Assembly: GCA_037176725.1 (NCBI GenBank)
Contig: JAZBRS010000014.1
Coordinates: forward strand, 71,096,501 to 71,160,500
Length of the DNA: 64,000 nt
Source: Posidonia oceanica
Taxonomy: Eukaryota > Streptophyta > Magnoliopsida > Alismatales > Posidoniaceae
Reading direction: 5' to 3'
Shown piece after piece: positions 1 through 13,400 of this stretch. Position numbers and translations under genes: made by a program. The notes beneath the pieces are model-generated. The model saw nothing but the letters and a program-made list of their open reading frames with translations. It searched no databases and was not told the DNA's origin. How positions within the stretch are numbered: position 1 is the first letter of the stretch; every line of letters starts with the position of its first letter.

Positions 1-2912
1 CTCTTTTTGGCAAGGGGAGGGGTAGTTCTGGCAGGCTCTAAGGGGGTAGCGGCAGGAAGCTGGGTTACTGCAGGTTGGGTAGGGATTTGGCTAGCTACAG
101 GCTGGCTCGAGGTCAGATCTGCTATGGGTTGGCTAGAGGGTGGGGGCATAACAGGTCTAGGGTGAGTTGGCCTAATTGCCGGTGTTGGGGGCCTGTAAAC
201 CCTCCCTGATCGCGTTACTTCCGCGCACATCTCTGTGGCGTAGCTGTAAGGGACGCGATGGGTGTCCAAGGTTAAGTCAATAACCATTGGAGCACGTGCT
301 GCGAGTACAGGAGGGGTTACAGGGGGACCTACAGGATACTGAGGTCTCTCTAGAGGGTATGGTTGTTGGGGTGGGAAGGTTGGGGCAGGTTGAGGTCTAC
401 CTAGAAGGTGTAGCTGAGGTCGCCCTAAGAGGTGGATGGGGGAACTAGGCTGGGCCCTAGCTAGAAGGTGCATAGGGGGTTGAGCCTGGGGAAGCACGGT
501 GGGAGGCGCTAGAGGGCGCTCCGGCCTGGCACGCTGTCGGATCATGTGAATTCCCGACTCGGAGCCGGCAACTGCCGCGAGATAGAGATCTTGAGGGAAA
601 GGCTCAGAGATGTCAGAGATGAGATCAGAAGGGTCTACCATAGAGGTAGCAGGCCCAGAAGGAAAGACAGAGTGGATGCCTGAGGTCCCCGCCCCTCCCG
701 GATAAGAGTGCTCCGGTAAGGGTTGGTGGATGATGCCAGAAAGAGGGGGAACAGTTGAATGTGCAGATGCATGTGTGTGTGCTTGAGTGGATGCCTCGTG
801 CGTGTCGATCACAATCGTTCCCGATTCGATCAAGTCCTGAATAGCGTTCCGCAGGGAGAAGCAATTGTCCGTCGAATGCCCGGCGCTTCGATGGAAATTG
901 CAAAAGAGGTCCGGCCTAAACCAATGCGGCAGAGGACTTGGTGGCGGACGAACCTCCGGGAACTTCAGGAGCGATGCAACCTTTGGCAAGATGACCGTGA
1001 GCGGTTCCACCAGTGGGGCGAATCTCCGCTTCTCAATGGGTGGCCTTCTTTGCCTCTGGTATGAGCCTTGCTGAACCGGTGCGGCAGGATAGACCGGTCT
1101 AGCGGTGGTAGTGATGTGTGGTGTAGGTGGATTCCTAGGTGCAGGAGCGTACACCATCTGAGCTGGGGTAGGCCGGGATGGCAAGCGAACAGGTACAGCA
1201 GGGGAGTCGACGAATGCAACAGCTGTTTTCGGCGAGTCCTTCCTCTTCGGGCGGTTGCTGTTGCTGCCGCTGTTGTTGTTGGAGGCGCTGCTGTTGGCAC
1301 TGTTACTGCTGATCACTGCCTGCTTAGCGAACGCAGAGAGAGCCGGGAAGTTGCCACTCCGCAAAGAACTCTCCACGCGCGCTCCAGCTCTGATGAGTGC
1401 CGCAAAAGTAGTGACTGGTTGGATGCTAAGCAGAGCTCCGAGAGACGGCTGCGCCCCTTTGATAACGATCTCGATAGACTCCTCGTCAGAAGGTCTATCT
1501 CGAACCTGAGAGGCAAGGGCGCGCCAGCGGCCGACGTACTCCCCGAACGGCTCGCCAGAATTCTGCTTGATTGCGATCAAGTCCGCCCTCTTTGGGACCA
1601 GATCGAGGTTGAAGGAGTATTGTTCCAGGAACGCCTGACTGAGGTCGTTCCAAGTCTTGATGGCTGACATATCAAGTGATGTAAACCACTTGAGTGCTGG
1701 CCCGGTCAAACTCTTCTGGAACAAGCGGATCAGCAACCTCTCGTCAGCCTGAAGCTGAACGAGATCACCGCAATACGCCTTCAAGTGGGCTATGGGGCAG
1801 CCCCTACCATTATACTTCTCGAAGTCCGGGATTTTGAACTTCGGAGGGAGTACCGCCTCTGGAAAGCAGCAGAGGTCCCAGAATTGGTAGGTCTGGTGCT
1901 CAGTACCCTGCACTAGTCGTAGTGCCTTCTCCAAGACGTCCATCCAGTTATTGATGGGGTCTGGGATTGCTGCTGTAGGAGAGGGATCAGCAGGGGTAGC
2001 GAGCACATACGCCGAATGGGTCGCACCTAAGTGCTCCTCCGGATCTACCATAGCGTCGCCTGGTGGAGCAACGGGATGGCCGGCATATCCGTGCTGGGGG
2101 ACTGTGTATGCAGGAGTGTATGCAGGATGCTGGACCTAATGCAGAGGAGAAGAGTAGATGCCATGCTGTGCTGTGATAGGGGTAGGATGACGGAGCACCA
2201 GTTGCTGTACAGGCGGGGTGCCAGACAGCGAGCCAGTGAGGTACTGGGCTCCAGCCGGTCCAAAGGACTGACCACCAGGGGGAGGTGGAGCATGCTGTGC
2301 TAAGTGTTGTGCGGCAGGAGGCGGTAAACGGGCCCCCATCGTCGGAACCGTGAGCAGTTGAGACGATGGTCGAGGCGGAGGTGTGGAGGTCGATGCATGG
2401 AATGCAGGAACTGGCCTCAGAGGAACTTCAGGAACGACAGGAATAGAAGAAGGACGAACTGATAGAGCCATGCCCTGCAGTCTCTGGGCAAGCTCCATCA
2501 GGTGCTGGTACTACGCCTCGAGCGTCTCGCCAGTGGGGACGCTGAAGTGCAATGTCGGCGAAGGCTGAGAAACAAGTGGCACGGACACAGACTGTCCGAG
2601 AGGAAAGGATTCTACAGCAAAGGTCGCAACAACGGTGGAAGGGATGTCGAAAGCGACGTATCCCTGGGATGGAGGGGGCAGTGGCGTCTCCGAAACGCGA
2701 GTAACGGTCGTCAAGATAGATTCGGCGACCAGATCCGGAGGAAGAGACGCTTGCCACTGTCCCGGGACGTACTGGGAACCTAGAGACGTCGGGGGAGGAA
2801 ACCCTGGCGTCGGAGGGGGAACAAGGGGAACAGAAGGAGCAACCGGAGGGGCCAGAACGAAAACACCCTCCGTGACAGGAGTAAAGGAAGGCTCACTAAC
2901 GTACTAGGCCAT
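1..2912 (-). pseudogene. gag: Element A gag, broken by stops, runs off left edge
   Basis: Structural polyprotein of element A, which would form the cytoplasmic virus-like particle. I place the start at the ATG at 2912-2910, matching the gag start of element C. In that frame there are TAG stops at 2904-2906, 2511-2513 and 2136-2138; the matching codons in C are CAG, CAG and CAA. Below 2136 the frame appears open to the window edge, although I spot-checked it by homology and did not read every codon. Recognisable parts are a Pro-rich N-terminal half, a central capsid-like segment (KWFTSLDMSAIKTWNDLS near 1670) and a Cys-x2-His-x4-His-x4-Cys zinc-knuckle variant near 890, which is typical of Tat gag proteins. 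It is a pseudogene unless the stops are read through. The stops are not shared with C, which argues against programmed readthrough. Confidence 0.85.
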
Positions 2913-4223
2913 TGCTGACCTAGAGCGCGTGAGAACAGGGCTGCGACGAGTGTACAAGCGGTGATTCCTAAGAGGAGCTATCTTCGCAAAGGCGGATAGC
3001 TCAGAAAGGGAATGGTCGCGAATAAAGTCGCAACAGGAGCGTCAACGAGGGTCGGTACTCGAGCTCTGGCAAAGGGAAACTCGCTTTACCGATCATGCTG
3101 ACACAACAGAAGGAAATTAGGGTTAGAAACCAAAAAGATGAATGCAAATGAGTTAATTAAATGGCATGAATGATATGTATGCTTTCTAGCATGCCCCCCT
3201 TACCTAACTAGTGTTTCCTAGCAAGGTAATCTACTTCGGGTATCCCTGGGTGTACGGGTCACCGACTCAGGTCAGAAAAGTAGGTTCCCTGTCTAACTCC
3301 CGGCCCAAAGCTCAGGAAATGACAGGGTGGTGCGTTGGTGGCCTCTACCCCGCCAAAGCATGGGTGGTACCCTCTACTAACACCGACACGACCCCCGGAC
3401 GAGAGGGGGACAGATCGACTGACTCGCGCCACGCCCAAAGCGGTGGAGCAAGAGGCCGAGACTGTCCTTCGCAGACTAATAGGTGGACTCAGATGAGAAG
3501 AATGCATGCCCTATATGATGCTTATGCAAATGCTTAAAGTCTTTTATCTTGCATATTTTATTAACCAGAGGGAGTGAAGGATTGTTCAGAGTCTTTAGTT
3601 GCTCCTAGAAGTTCTTTTTACTTGCGGTTTTTAGTTAACCATGGGGAGAGCAGACAAGTCTCTACTATCCTAGGCATGGCATGTGCGAAAGGGAAGAAAA
3701 TCAGTCAAGCATGGCAGGCAGACGATCATACAACACAACAAAAGGCAAGTGCATGGCATGTGCGAGTGTTTGTGAGCATAATGGTGAAGAAAAAAAACAT
3801 TCATCAAGTCAAAAGGCATGTATGCAAGGCCTGTGCGTGCGTAGTGACATAGCAAAGGTGTAAAAGAAGCATTCAATCATTCAAAAAGCATGTATTGTTG
3901 CCAAACAAGTATGTAGACATGCAATGTGCGAGAATTAAAGCAATAATGAGCAAGTAAGGCAAAGCAAGTAAAGGCAAGTAAGCTGTAAAGGAAGTAAGGG
4001 CAGAAGCAAGGAAACAAGTAAATAAACAAGCACAGAAGCAAAGCCAAGCAAAAAGAGTGCAAACCGAGGTGAAAGAGGTGCAAAACCTAAGCAAAGTAGC
4101 CACGAAGCGACTTGCTAGGAGTTTGCACAGAAAAGCGAGCAAAACAGGCAAAGAAGGCACACAAGGCAGACAAAGCTGCAAAACAGGCGAGCGGAAAGGC
4201 CGGGAACGAAAGCCAGAGTCATC
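2913..4223 (-). other. Element A untranslated leader
   Basis: About 1.3 kb between PBS and gag. No convincing ORF. It is rich in short A/G-rich direct repeats on the plus strand (many variants of CAAGTAAGG and AAGCAAG between 3880 and 4200). It aligns along its length with the leader of element C (54712-56022), including the block around 3230-3520. By position it would carry packaging and dimerisation signals; no such function is shown by the sequence itself. Confidence 0.7.
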
Positions 4224-4242
4224 GTCCCCAGCGGAGTCGCCA
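4224..4242 (-). other. Primer-binding site of element A
   Basis: On the minus strand, one base after the LTR end, lies TGGCGACTCCGCTGGGGAC. A PBS starting with TGGCGA implies a tRNA whose 3' end is TCGCCA. Tat/Ogre elements are reported to use tRNA-Arg, which this resembles; I could not compare it with real tRNA sequences. Confidence 0.7.
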
Positions 4243-4243
4243 C

Positions 4244-7200
4244 TGTAGCAATCCCGATCGGAATCAGGCTCGCTATTAGCGGCGATTGGATCCGAGGAAG
4301 AGGCTCAACTCGAAAACACTTAAAATCGAGGAGAAAAGAGAAAGATAAGACAAATCAGAGTCGCCACCATGTCCATTAACGGGAGACAAGGAAAATCGAG
4401 GGAAATGCGTGAATTAACACGCAAAACCAAGCAAAAAATGCAAAGCAAAGCAATACAAGGGAAAACAAATGCAAATGCATGCAAAAGAGATGACTCTAGC
4501 CTAGGATAAGGGCATATGGTCATTGCGGGCCAAAAGACAGGGCAAGGACTCCTGTTACGTGCAGGGAAGGTGTTAGGCACCCCCGACAAGCCCGAGAATC
4601 GGTCTTTCTAGGCTTACGCTCGCATACGCGGGAAAATGCAGATTTGAATGCCTATGTGCCTATGAATGCCTAAATGAATGCTCAAGGTGTGCTCTAAGTG
4701 GGAGGATGCAGAGCAAGGAAGTAAACGTGCTCTCTAAGTGCTCAGCTACGCTGTCTGTGTTCCGAACCGGGCGAAACCTGGCTCGTGAGAACTCCAGGCA
4801 GTAAGCATCACAGCCCTATATGCAAATGCAAGCGAAAAAAAGCAAAACAACGTCAAAACCATGCAATGCAGGCGACATGCAAGAGAAAACGGCGTAAAAC
4901 AAGCAAAACGAGGCAAGAAACAAGAATGGCACGCGAAACGGCGCAAAAGGACAAGATCGACACGCAAAACGAGCGAGAAAGTAAGGCGGCACGCAAATCG
5001 ATGCAAAAGACGATGACAGGCACGCAAAACTGTGCCAAAAATAGAGCAAGCGCGCAAAGCGGCGAGAAAGACAAAGCAGGCATGCAAAACGGTGCCAAAA
5101 CGAGAGCGGGCTCGTGAAACGGTGCCAAAAGCAGCGAGATAAAAACCTCGGAAAAGCCGTGCGAATTCAAATGCAAGGAAAAGATTAGAAGCAATAAAAG
5201 GAGAAGTAGAACAACGCATGTGTGAGAACAGACGCTGTCTGGGGCTACACAGAGTAGGTGTGAAGACTTACAAAGGGGAGGGTGAGCAAACGGAGGGATT
5301 ACCACTCCTTTGTGACCATTTCCCACTAAACCGTTCCATGATCTGTCTCGCACGCTGCCCAAAGCTCGCGATGCGATCGGATCGTGGAAAAGGGGGAAGA
5401 AAGTCACATTAAGTGGTAAATCCAGGGAAAACTCAACACAAAACACATGGGGAAACGCGAAACAGGGATCTAAGTTGCCAAGCAGAAAGGGGAGGTCCTA
5501 TTCTACATGCTCAAAGAGACAGAAATCGAAAACGAGGAAAACTATGCAAATGGCATGCAAATGAATGCAATGCAGGGGTTCAGGAGGACATACCTGGAAA
5601 TCCGGGAGCTTGATCTGAGATCTGTCTAGTCCATGCTGAAGAGCGCTTCGCTGCGGTCGCCTGGGCAGCTTACTTGAGAAGATCCAACGGCCGGATTGGA
5701 AGATATCGCAGCTTCAAGGCAGAAAGGCCAGAACAGGGGAGAAGAACAGATCTAGGTGTTCAGGAGGTCCTAGGGGTGTGCAAAAGGTCCTCCCAAGTGA
5801 AGGGGAGCTAAAGGTGCTTAGCGTGTGCAAAAGGATGCTAAAATGAAAGACTAAATGGATGCAGGATGCATGCACAAGCAAGAAGAGACAAGGGGAAAAA
5901 CTTGGAAAAGACAGGAGTTCAAAAGCATTTTTGAAAAAGAAAAGGGGCTAAATGCAAGTTTTCACAAAGGATAGGGTCCACAGAGGAGGGTTTTGAAAAC
6001 AGGAGAGGGCAGGGCTTTATTTTGCAAAAGACTGGGCTCAGAAAGCTATTTTGAAAAGAGGGTATGCATTAGAAGAGGTTTTGAAAACAAAAGAAGTCAG
6101 AGTGCAATTTTGGAAAAAACTGGGGTCTAAAGTGCAAATTTTCCAGAAAACTGGGTTCTGGGGAGTCCGGGAATGCAAGTGGAGGGTCTACATGCAATTT
6201 TGTAAACATAGGAACTAAAATGCAACTTCAGGGGCAAAACAGTCTTTTTACATGATTTTTAAAGGATGCAAGGACCTATGTGTGATTTTTGAATCATGCA
6301 GGGGTCAAATATGCAATTTTATATGTAAAACATGCTCTGAAATCAAAAGACAGGACTAATGTGCAATTTTTGGAAAAAACAGGGGCCAAAATGCAATGCA
6401 ATAAGCAAAAATGCATGCAGGATGGTTACTGTCCATTTAAAATGGACCTAAATGCAAAAATGCAAAACCAGGAGGCAAAACATGCAATGCAATATGCAAA
6501 AATCAAAAATAAAACCTAAGTTTCTACAGTGTATGGACCTAAATGCAAAATCAGAAACATGCAGGGGGCCAGAATGCAATGCAATATGGCAAAATACATG
6601 CAAATAAATGATCTGATTTAAAACAGGACCCAAGTGCAAAAATTGAAAACAGAGGGGCTGAAGCATAAAATTTTATAACTAAACAGCACAGTAAAAGGAC
6701 TGAAAAGAAAATACTGAAAAACACAGATATTCAGAGCAATTTAGCATGGTTTTAAATTAAAAACAAAGCAAATTAAATGGCATAAGGGCTGAAATGCAAA
6801 AGTGAAAGAACTTAGGCTAAGCATGCAATATTCACACAAAAACCATATAACTGAGAAAATAAAAGCACAGTGATCGTCGGCGGAGGTGAGTACTGTAGCA
6901 GTAAGCTTCCAGACCTCACCACCGTCGGCACAGGGGGGCTGCGGAGGCGCAGGAGGGCGGAGGCGGCTGCTGACGTCCGTACGGAGCTCCGGGGATCATC
7001 GGGACGGCGTTCCCCTGGCTGGGGCGTCGTGGAGATCGGAGAACGGCGCCGGAGAAGAGGAACTGACCGGCGTGTCGAGGACGGAGCAGGAGGGCCGGAG
7101 AATTGGTTCTGGTCGGCAGAAAAGCATCAGGGGGAAGAGAGAGAGCGGGGGAGATTAGTGATTACCTGTCGTTGTGTCCGGAGCGCGCTCCCGACCTCGG

Positions 7201-10022
7201 CAGTGTCGGAGCTGGCCGGCGATGGCTGTCTGGTTGCAGCGGCCACTGTCGGGCGCTCGCGGAGGTTGGGGCTGGCTCAGAGCGAGCTTCTGGTGCTTCC
7301 CAGACGTCCGGACGCGAGCTTCGAAGCTCGGGCAGTGATTCGGCACTTTTTGGGTTCAGCAAAGTGACTGGAGGTGGGGGGAGGGTGTTGCTGCTCGTCG
7401 GACCTGGTGGAGCCTTCCGGGAGGTAGCTGGAGGTCCGGAGAGTGATGCTGGATGATTAGGTTAGGTTTCTGGAGAGTGTGGAGGGAGTTTGCAGGTTGG
7501 GTCGGTTTCTGGTCAGAAGGAGGCTTAGGTGTTTGTTGTGGAGTTCGGAAGCTGTGGTGGATGGTTGGGTTCGAGGTCGGAGGCTTTGGAAAGGTGGTGG
7601 TTCAGGGATTGTTTGGGTGGATTTTGGGAGAAGGCTGTAGGCTGAAGTGGAGGGAATTGCTGAAGGAGGAGTGTTGGGTTGCAGTGGTGATTAGGTGGAG
7701 TTTCAGGACGGTTTTAGGTGGTGGAAAGGCAGTGGGATGGTGGAAGCAGGTGGCTGGTTGTTGGGTGAGATTGGGGGGACAACTGGGAGAAGTTTGAAGG
7801 CTCGCAGTGGTGTCGGATTGCTGGAATGGGAAGAGGGAGGTTTGCTGCGGATTTTAGCAGAGGAAGGGGAGGGAATTGCTGAAGAGAGGCTGGAGAATTG
7901 GAGGCTCTCTCTGGGATGCAGAGGGGGACACTCAGACCACTCTCTCTGGCCACTCTTTCTTCTGGAAATTGGAGGGTGAAGAGGAGGAAGAAGGGAGATC
8001 ACTCAGGTGGAGGAAGTTGGCTCTCTCAGGTTGCTACTGCTCTAGCTGATGGTCTGCTGGTGCCTCTCTGATTGCTCACACGGATTGCCAACTGAAGAAG
8101 ATGCTCTGAAGGAATGAATGGAAGCTTATATGGGGGGAGACCGGCTGCTGGCACGCTGCTGATTTTTGAACTCCACCGGCAGCACTGCAGCGGAAGGGAT
8201 GGCGAGGCGACCGGCATTCAATGCCTCTTGGGAACGGTGCTGAGATAGAGGAGAAGCGGCGAGCTGCTGGGTGATTGGACGGAGGCTCAAATTTCAAATG
8301 GAGGAGGGAAGACTGTCGCAGCAACCTCGCGGGAGGAAAAACCGGTGGAAAACACAGAAGGTTGAGGAAGAAGAAGGAAGAAGGAGGTCGGACTGTGGGC
8401 CGAAGGAAAAAGAAATAAAAGAAAAAAAAAGGAAAACGGGCTGGATTGGGCCCAGTAAGGAAAGGAAAGAAAGAAAAAGAGAAGTAAGAAAGAAGAGAGG
8501 GTAGAATGGGGAAATAAAATTAGTAAAAAGGAACTAAAAATAAATAAAAATACTAGAAAGGTTGTGATGTGAATTAGGGTTTTAATTAATTTTTTTAATG
8601 GCCATTTTGGGTTGATTAGTGTGTTTTGGGCTTGATTAGGGTTTTAAGGTTTTGGTTTTGCTTTTAATTAGTTTTCACTTGATTAAATGTTTGTTAAACC
8701 TTTTTTAAAATTGTTTTAAAAATTGTGTTTCCCTTGTTGGACACTTAGGATATTGATTAGGATTTTTTAGGATTTATTTTCGTATTAACCAGGGTTGTTT
8801 TCAGGTTTTTAAGTTTTGGTCTTCTTAGGGTTTTTTTCTTTCTTAAGTCTTTTAAATTATGCTTTGATTTTTATTTGTTGATTTTTCTTGAAGTTTTTAG
8901 TTAGATTTTTCTGGTTTGATGGGGTGTTTTTAAGTCTTTTAAATGTGTTTTTCTTTTCCTTTTAATTAAGTTTTTTAATTTGTTTTTTCTTAGGTTTGTT
9001 AGGTTAAGTCTTTTGCTTCTTTAATTACTTGTTTTAATGTTTGTTTTTTTATTCTTCTTTTTAAGGTTTGTTTTTTTTTAAATCTTCTGATGGGGTTTTT
9101 ACCTTTGGTGGGTTTTGATTCCATTTTAGTTCTTTTCTTGATTTTTCAGTGTTTTCTTTTGATTTGTTTTGCATTTTTTAGCTTACATGCTTGGTTTTCC
9201 TTTTAGCTTGATTTAGTTAAGTTTAGGTTTTTAATTGCTTGTTTAATGTTTTTTCATTGTTTTTCTTAGGGTTCTGATTTGTTTCTTTCATGTTTTGGGG
9301 TTTTACAGATTTTGAGGGGTTTTTATGGATTTTTGCAAAAGAGAGAAAAGGAAAAAGGAAGGAGGAAAGAAATGGAAAAAAGAGGGAGATAAAAGGAAAA
9401 GAGATAGGTTGGAGGAAAATGATTTCTAAAATTCAGAAAAAATGTTAAAAATAAAGTAAAAATAGGGATAAGATAGAGGAAGGACAGAAGCACAGAGGGG
9501 GCCCACAGCTAGACCAGAGAAAGGGTAAGAAGGGGATGAAAAGAGAGATGATAATCAGGAAAGAGAGAGGAGAGAGAAAATGATAATCCTGGAGAGAGAA
9601 AAGGATAATTTGAGTGAATGGAGGTCTTAAAGGTCTTGGATTGGGATGAAAGTTGGTGAGTGGGTAGTCTAGGGTTTGAGACGCTGGGTCTGAGGTTTTG
9701 GTTTGATTTCAAGAAGGCTTTAGAGGGGTTTCAAGGTGTAGAAAAAGGGTAGTTTCACCTAGGTTTTCTAGGGTTTTTGGGAACGGTCTAGGTTTGAGAT
9801 TTTCTAAGTGTTCGGGCAAGTTTGCTAAGTGGGTATTGGTGGGTTTTCCTATGGATTTTGGTCAGGTTTTGAGCTTGGGAAGAGGGGTAAAGGCTTAGGT
9901 CAAGTTTGCTTGATTTTGAAGGGTAAAGAAGAGGGTTAGGGTTTGGTTTGGTTTGGGTTTGAGTCCAGCAATCACTAGGAGGGCTCCAAGTGGTCCAAGC
10001 CTGCCAAGATGGGGTGTCAACA
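4244..10022 (-). repeat. 5' LTR of element A (5.8 kb)
   Basis: The minus-strand LTR begins TGTTGACACC (10022 downward) and ends in CTACA (4244), giving the usual TG...CA ends. It aligns with both LTRs of C through most of its length, with clear divergence in 7450-8000. Subregions on the plus strand: A-rich stretch 5800-6860, GC-rich 6870-8350, GAAA-like simple repeat 8455-8510, T-rich 8560-9310, purine-rich 9340-9600. Plus-strand ORFs in the GC-rich part are not conserved in frame in the C LTRs and are not considered genes. Confidence 0.92.
8124..8131 (-). promoter_or_regulatory. Candidate TATA box in A LTR
   Basis: The minus strand reads CATATAAGC here. The equivalent position in both C LTRs reads GATATAAGC (59821-59830 and 37200-37209). 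Conservation and position, about 1.9 kb into the LTR and upstream of the GC-rich R/U5-like part, make it a plausible core promoter. No start site can be seen. Confidence 0.35.
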
Positions 10023-10495
10023 CCTTCCCTAGTGCACCTAGACTTAAGCAGAGACAGAGGTCTTCTGAGGAGAGACTGCCCCTGATTTAAGGGCAGTTGG
10101 GATGAATTCAGCAATGCAGGCCTCTGAATCTGGGTACACCCTTGGATGGCTTGAACATCTGTAAGCTGCTGAAATCCTTGGATGCTTAGGGCTTCATCGT
10201 CCCAGTCATCGATCCAGCCATCTGTGCCATTTGGTGATGGACCTCCCATGTGAAATCCCATTCGATAGGGTCTCCAGATCATTTCCAAGGTTGTTTCATG
10301 GTCTGCCTTGATGGTGATCACCTCCCCCTGGAATTTGAACTTTAATAGCTGGTGTGTCGGGGATGCGACTGCACATATTTCTGCCAACCAAGTTCTTCCC
10401 AAGATTAACGGTTCTGCTAATTCACACTCCAACACCATCACCTTGGTGTAGTAATCCTGAATTCTGATCATCCATGCACGATAGCAAAGCTCACG
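10023..10495 (-). pseudogene. Element E fragment: retropepsin C-terminal region of an older retroelement
   Basis: A 473 bp remnant squeezed between the 5' LTR of A and the 3' LTR of B. On the minus strand it has one open frame of about 157 codons. It includes LILGRTWLAEICAVASPTHQ followed by LLKFKFQG, which matches the conserved protease C-terminus of plant Gypsy elements (LLGRPWI..AGAV.STLHQ..KF). It continues with an acidic stretch containing DGWIDDWDDEA. Its sequence differs from the protease regions of B and C, so it belongs to another family. The rest of E should lie beyond both window edges, displaced by A and B. Confidence 0.7.
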
Positions 10496-13400
10496 TGCAC
10501 CGATCAAAATAGGCTCACTATATGCGGTAGGATCCGAGGGAAGAAACTTGACTCGGAAACGCTGGCAAAAAGAAGAAAAAGAAATGATAAGACAAATCGG
10601 AGTCGCCACCAGGTCTATTGAATTGGGAGATAGGAAAAACCGAGGGTAAAGCGTAAAAAGACATGCAAAACCGGATGCAAAGAGGGGGCAAAGGGATGCA
10701 ATGCTAAGCTATGCTATGCTATGCTATGACTCATGCCTAGGATAAAGGAAAGGTCGATGCAAGCTAAGAGAAAGGGCAAGGACTCCTGTTACGCACGGGG
10801 AAGGTGTTAGGCACCCCCGATACGTCCGAGAGTCGGTCTTTCTTAGGCAATCTCGCGCTCTAATGCAGGGAAATGCTAGCCTAATGCCTAAATGCAATGA
10901 ATGTCTGCCTACCATGCTTGGGAAATAAACATGCTATCTATGTGCTCAGCAACGCTGCTAGTGTTCCGAACTGGGCGGACCCTGGTTCGTGTGAACTCCT
11001 AGGCAGTAAGCATCATAGCCCTAATGCAGATGCAGGCGATAAAACAAAACTGTAGGGAAAACCAGGCAATGCAAATGACATGTAAGCGATAAAGCAAAAC
11101 AGGCACGGAAAACGATGCAAGGCGCGGAAAACAATGCAGGAGCGTGGAAAACGATGCAAGGCGCGGAAAACAATGCAAGAGCGCAGAAAACGATGCAAGG
11201 CGAGGAGAAAAACAAAACAGGGACCAGGTGGCATGCATGGGGGTGGCAGTAGTTACAAGAAGCAATAAAATGCGGAAAACGACAAACCAAACAAGATCAG
11301 CATTTTAAAAATCAAATCTAACCAACTGCAAGCGTTGGACGCTGGCAACAGCGGCGTCCAACATTGGACGCTGCCAATGCTGGCGTCCAACAACTGCTGG
11401 AGGCAAACAGCATGTAGCTTTTAGAAAATGATGCATTCTAGCTATATGGATGCAGTACAGATGCAGAAATGCAGCTAGATGGGTGCATGACATGCAGGAC
11501 TAACTTAATAGAAGACCAGAGGAGGAATCAGAGCAGGGGGCATGCTAGGATCAAGGATCAAAGCCAGCAGGGCGTTGGACGCCCGTGGGCATGGCGTCCA
11601 ACACAGGCCAGAAGACAGCAGGACAAAATAAGCATACAAATTACAAAATAAAAAATGGGAGCATGTGTTTGGGCTACTGGAATCAAGCAGAGGGTAAACA
11701 TGCAAGCATGGAACACAAGAGAAACCAAAGAAACATTACCTGCAAGCAGTGCTAGGCTCAAAGCTCAACAGAGCGTTGGACGCGAGCTAAGCCGGTGTCC
11801 AATGTTGGACGCCTGCACCAGCAGCGTACAACGCCCTGGGAGGCACAAACACACAAAAGACTTGCATAAAATTAGCAAATGATCTAAAGAAGCTAAAGAA
11901 CAAATGCTACCGAGGCTAAACAAGCAAGTAAACATAGGGATCATGCAAACATGCAGATCAGAGCAACATGCAAACAATTAGAAGCTAAGCAGATGGACTG
12001 TGGCGTTAGACGCTGGAGACAGCAGCGTCCAACGTTGGACGCTGAAGCATCTGGCGTCCAACGACAGCAGCATGCAAACCCACCTGTGCTAAGGGGGAGC
12101 TCAGCTTTAAACCCCACCTATATGCTTGCAAACCACTGAGACATGCCAGAGCAAAAGAAACATCCACAACAAGCATTTAATCCAAGAGAATAAATAAAAA
12201 GAAAGCATGCATGGAAATAAAAGATCAAAACTTGCCAAAAGGGAGCATGCAACTTGGAAGGATTCTAGCAAACCTAAGCATGGTTGCCATAGGGGCTAGG
12301 CATCTCTAAGCATACACAGATCATGCATAAACATCAAAAGGAAGCAAGGTGTAAGCATGGCAGCAAGCTACAGCTAACAGAGATGTTGGATGCTAGATGA
12401 ACCAACGTCCAATGTTGGACGTGGCTCACCCAGGCGTCCAACACAGGCAGATGGCAGAATGAACTTAGAGCATGCAAAGATGATTCAAGCAAGCATGGAA
12501 CAAGCAAATAGGCATGGCATAACATTAGAGGACATGCAAGGAAGACATGCAGCATGGATTTACAGAAGAACCAACAATAGCAAAGCATGGGAAGCATTAG
12601 AACAAGAGCAAAGTAAAACAGGGTGTTGGACGCTGGCCTATGCCGCGTCCAACGTTGGACGCACCAGCTAGTGCGTCCAACACACTGAACTTCCTTCTGG
12701 CCACAAATCACGGCCGAAAGGATCCAAAATTTCAAGAAAGTACATGGAAGCATTCAACCTAGCATGCATGAGCCTAGGGGATGGAAAACCTACCTTTTGG
12801 CGGCCTGAAACGGCGGTTCCACCTTGGTCACCGGTGCTGCAGATGTTGCAGCAGCGGCCACTCCGGCGAGGTCGTGTGGGCTGCTGGAAGCACCGGAGAG
12901 GGCAGCGAATGGTCGAGGACGGAGGTGGGAGTTCACTCTTGCTCTCGGAGGTGGTGAATTCTCTCTTGGCTTCGTTTGGTGACTGCTGGAATGGGGCGAA
13001 GTTGCTGTTTTGTTCAGCTAGAGCATGGGTTCAAGTGCAAGAAGTCAAGGTTGCAGGCAGAATTCTAGCAATTACAGGTGATGGCAGAGGCTCTTGAGTG
13101 TGGGGAAGCCACGAGGAATGTCAGGAGGGGGCATGGGAGCTGTTAGAGGGCCGACGAAGTCGCGGCGGTGGCAGGTGTGGGCGGCGGAAGGTAGCAGGTG
13201 GCAATGAGGGCCGAGAGAGCAAAAATGGTGCTGAGGAGGAAGGGATGGCTAGTAACTCGGCCTTAGAAGGTAGTGGATGGCCTGGAGTGCAAGAGGGGAC
13301 AGGTAGTAAGTGCGGGGAGGCGGTGGAGTAGACGGACGGTGAGCCGAAGGGGGCGGAGCAGCCGCTGCTGCAACCGAGCCGTTGGACGTTGAAGCTGGAG

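Larger units (their letters stand above)
1..10022 (-). mobile_element. Element A: Tat-type Ty3/Gypsy LTR retrotransposon, 5' part only
   Basis: Read on the minus strand, this holds a full 5' LTR (10022 down to 4244), a PBS, a leader and gag running off the left edge. The family is the same as element C: LTR ends, PBS, leader and gag all align with those of C. The remainder (protease, RT, integrase, 3' LTR) lies outside the window. The right LTR end abuts a fragment of another retroelement (E), so A was inserted into E. The target-site duplication cannot be checked because the other end is missing; the right flank is CCTTC at 10023-10027. Confidence 0.9.

Noticed and set aside
6870..7456. Plus-strand GC-rich ORFs of 90-165 codons in the A LTR
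   Set aside because: The equivalent C LTR region does not keep these frames, and the strand is opposite to the element. It is most likely LTR sequence only.
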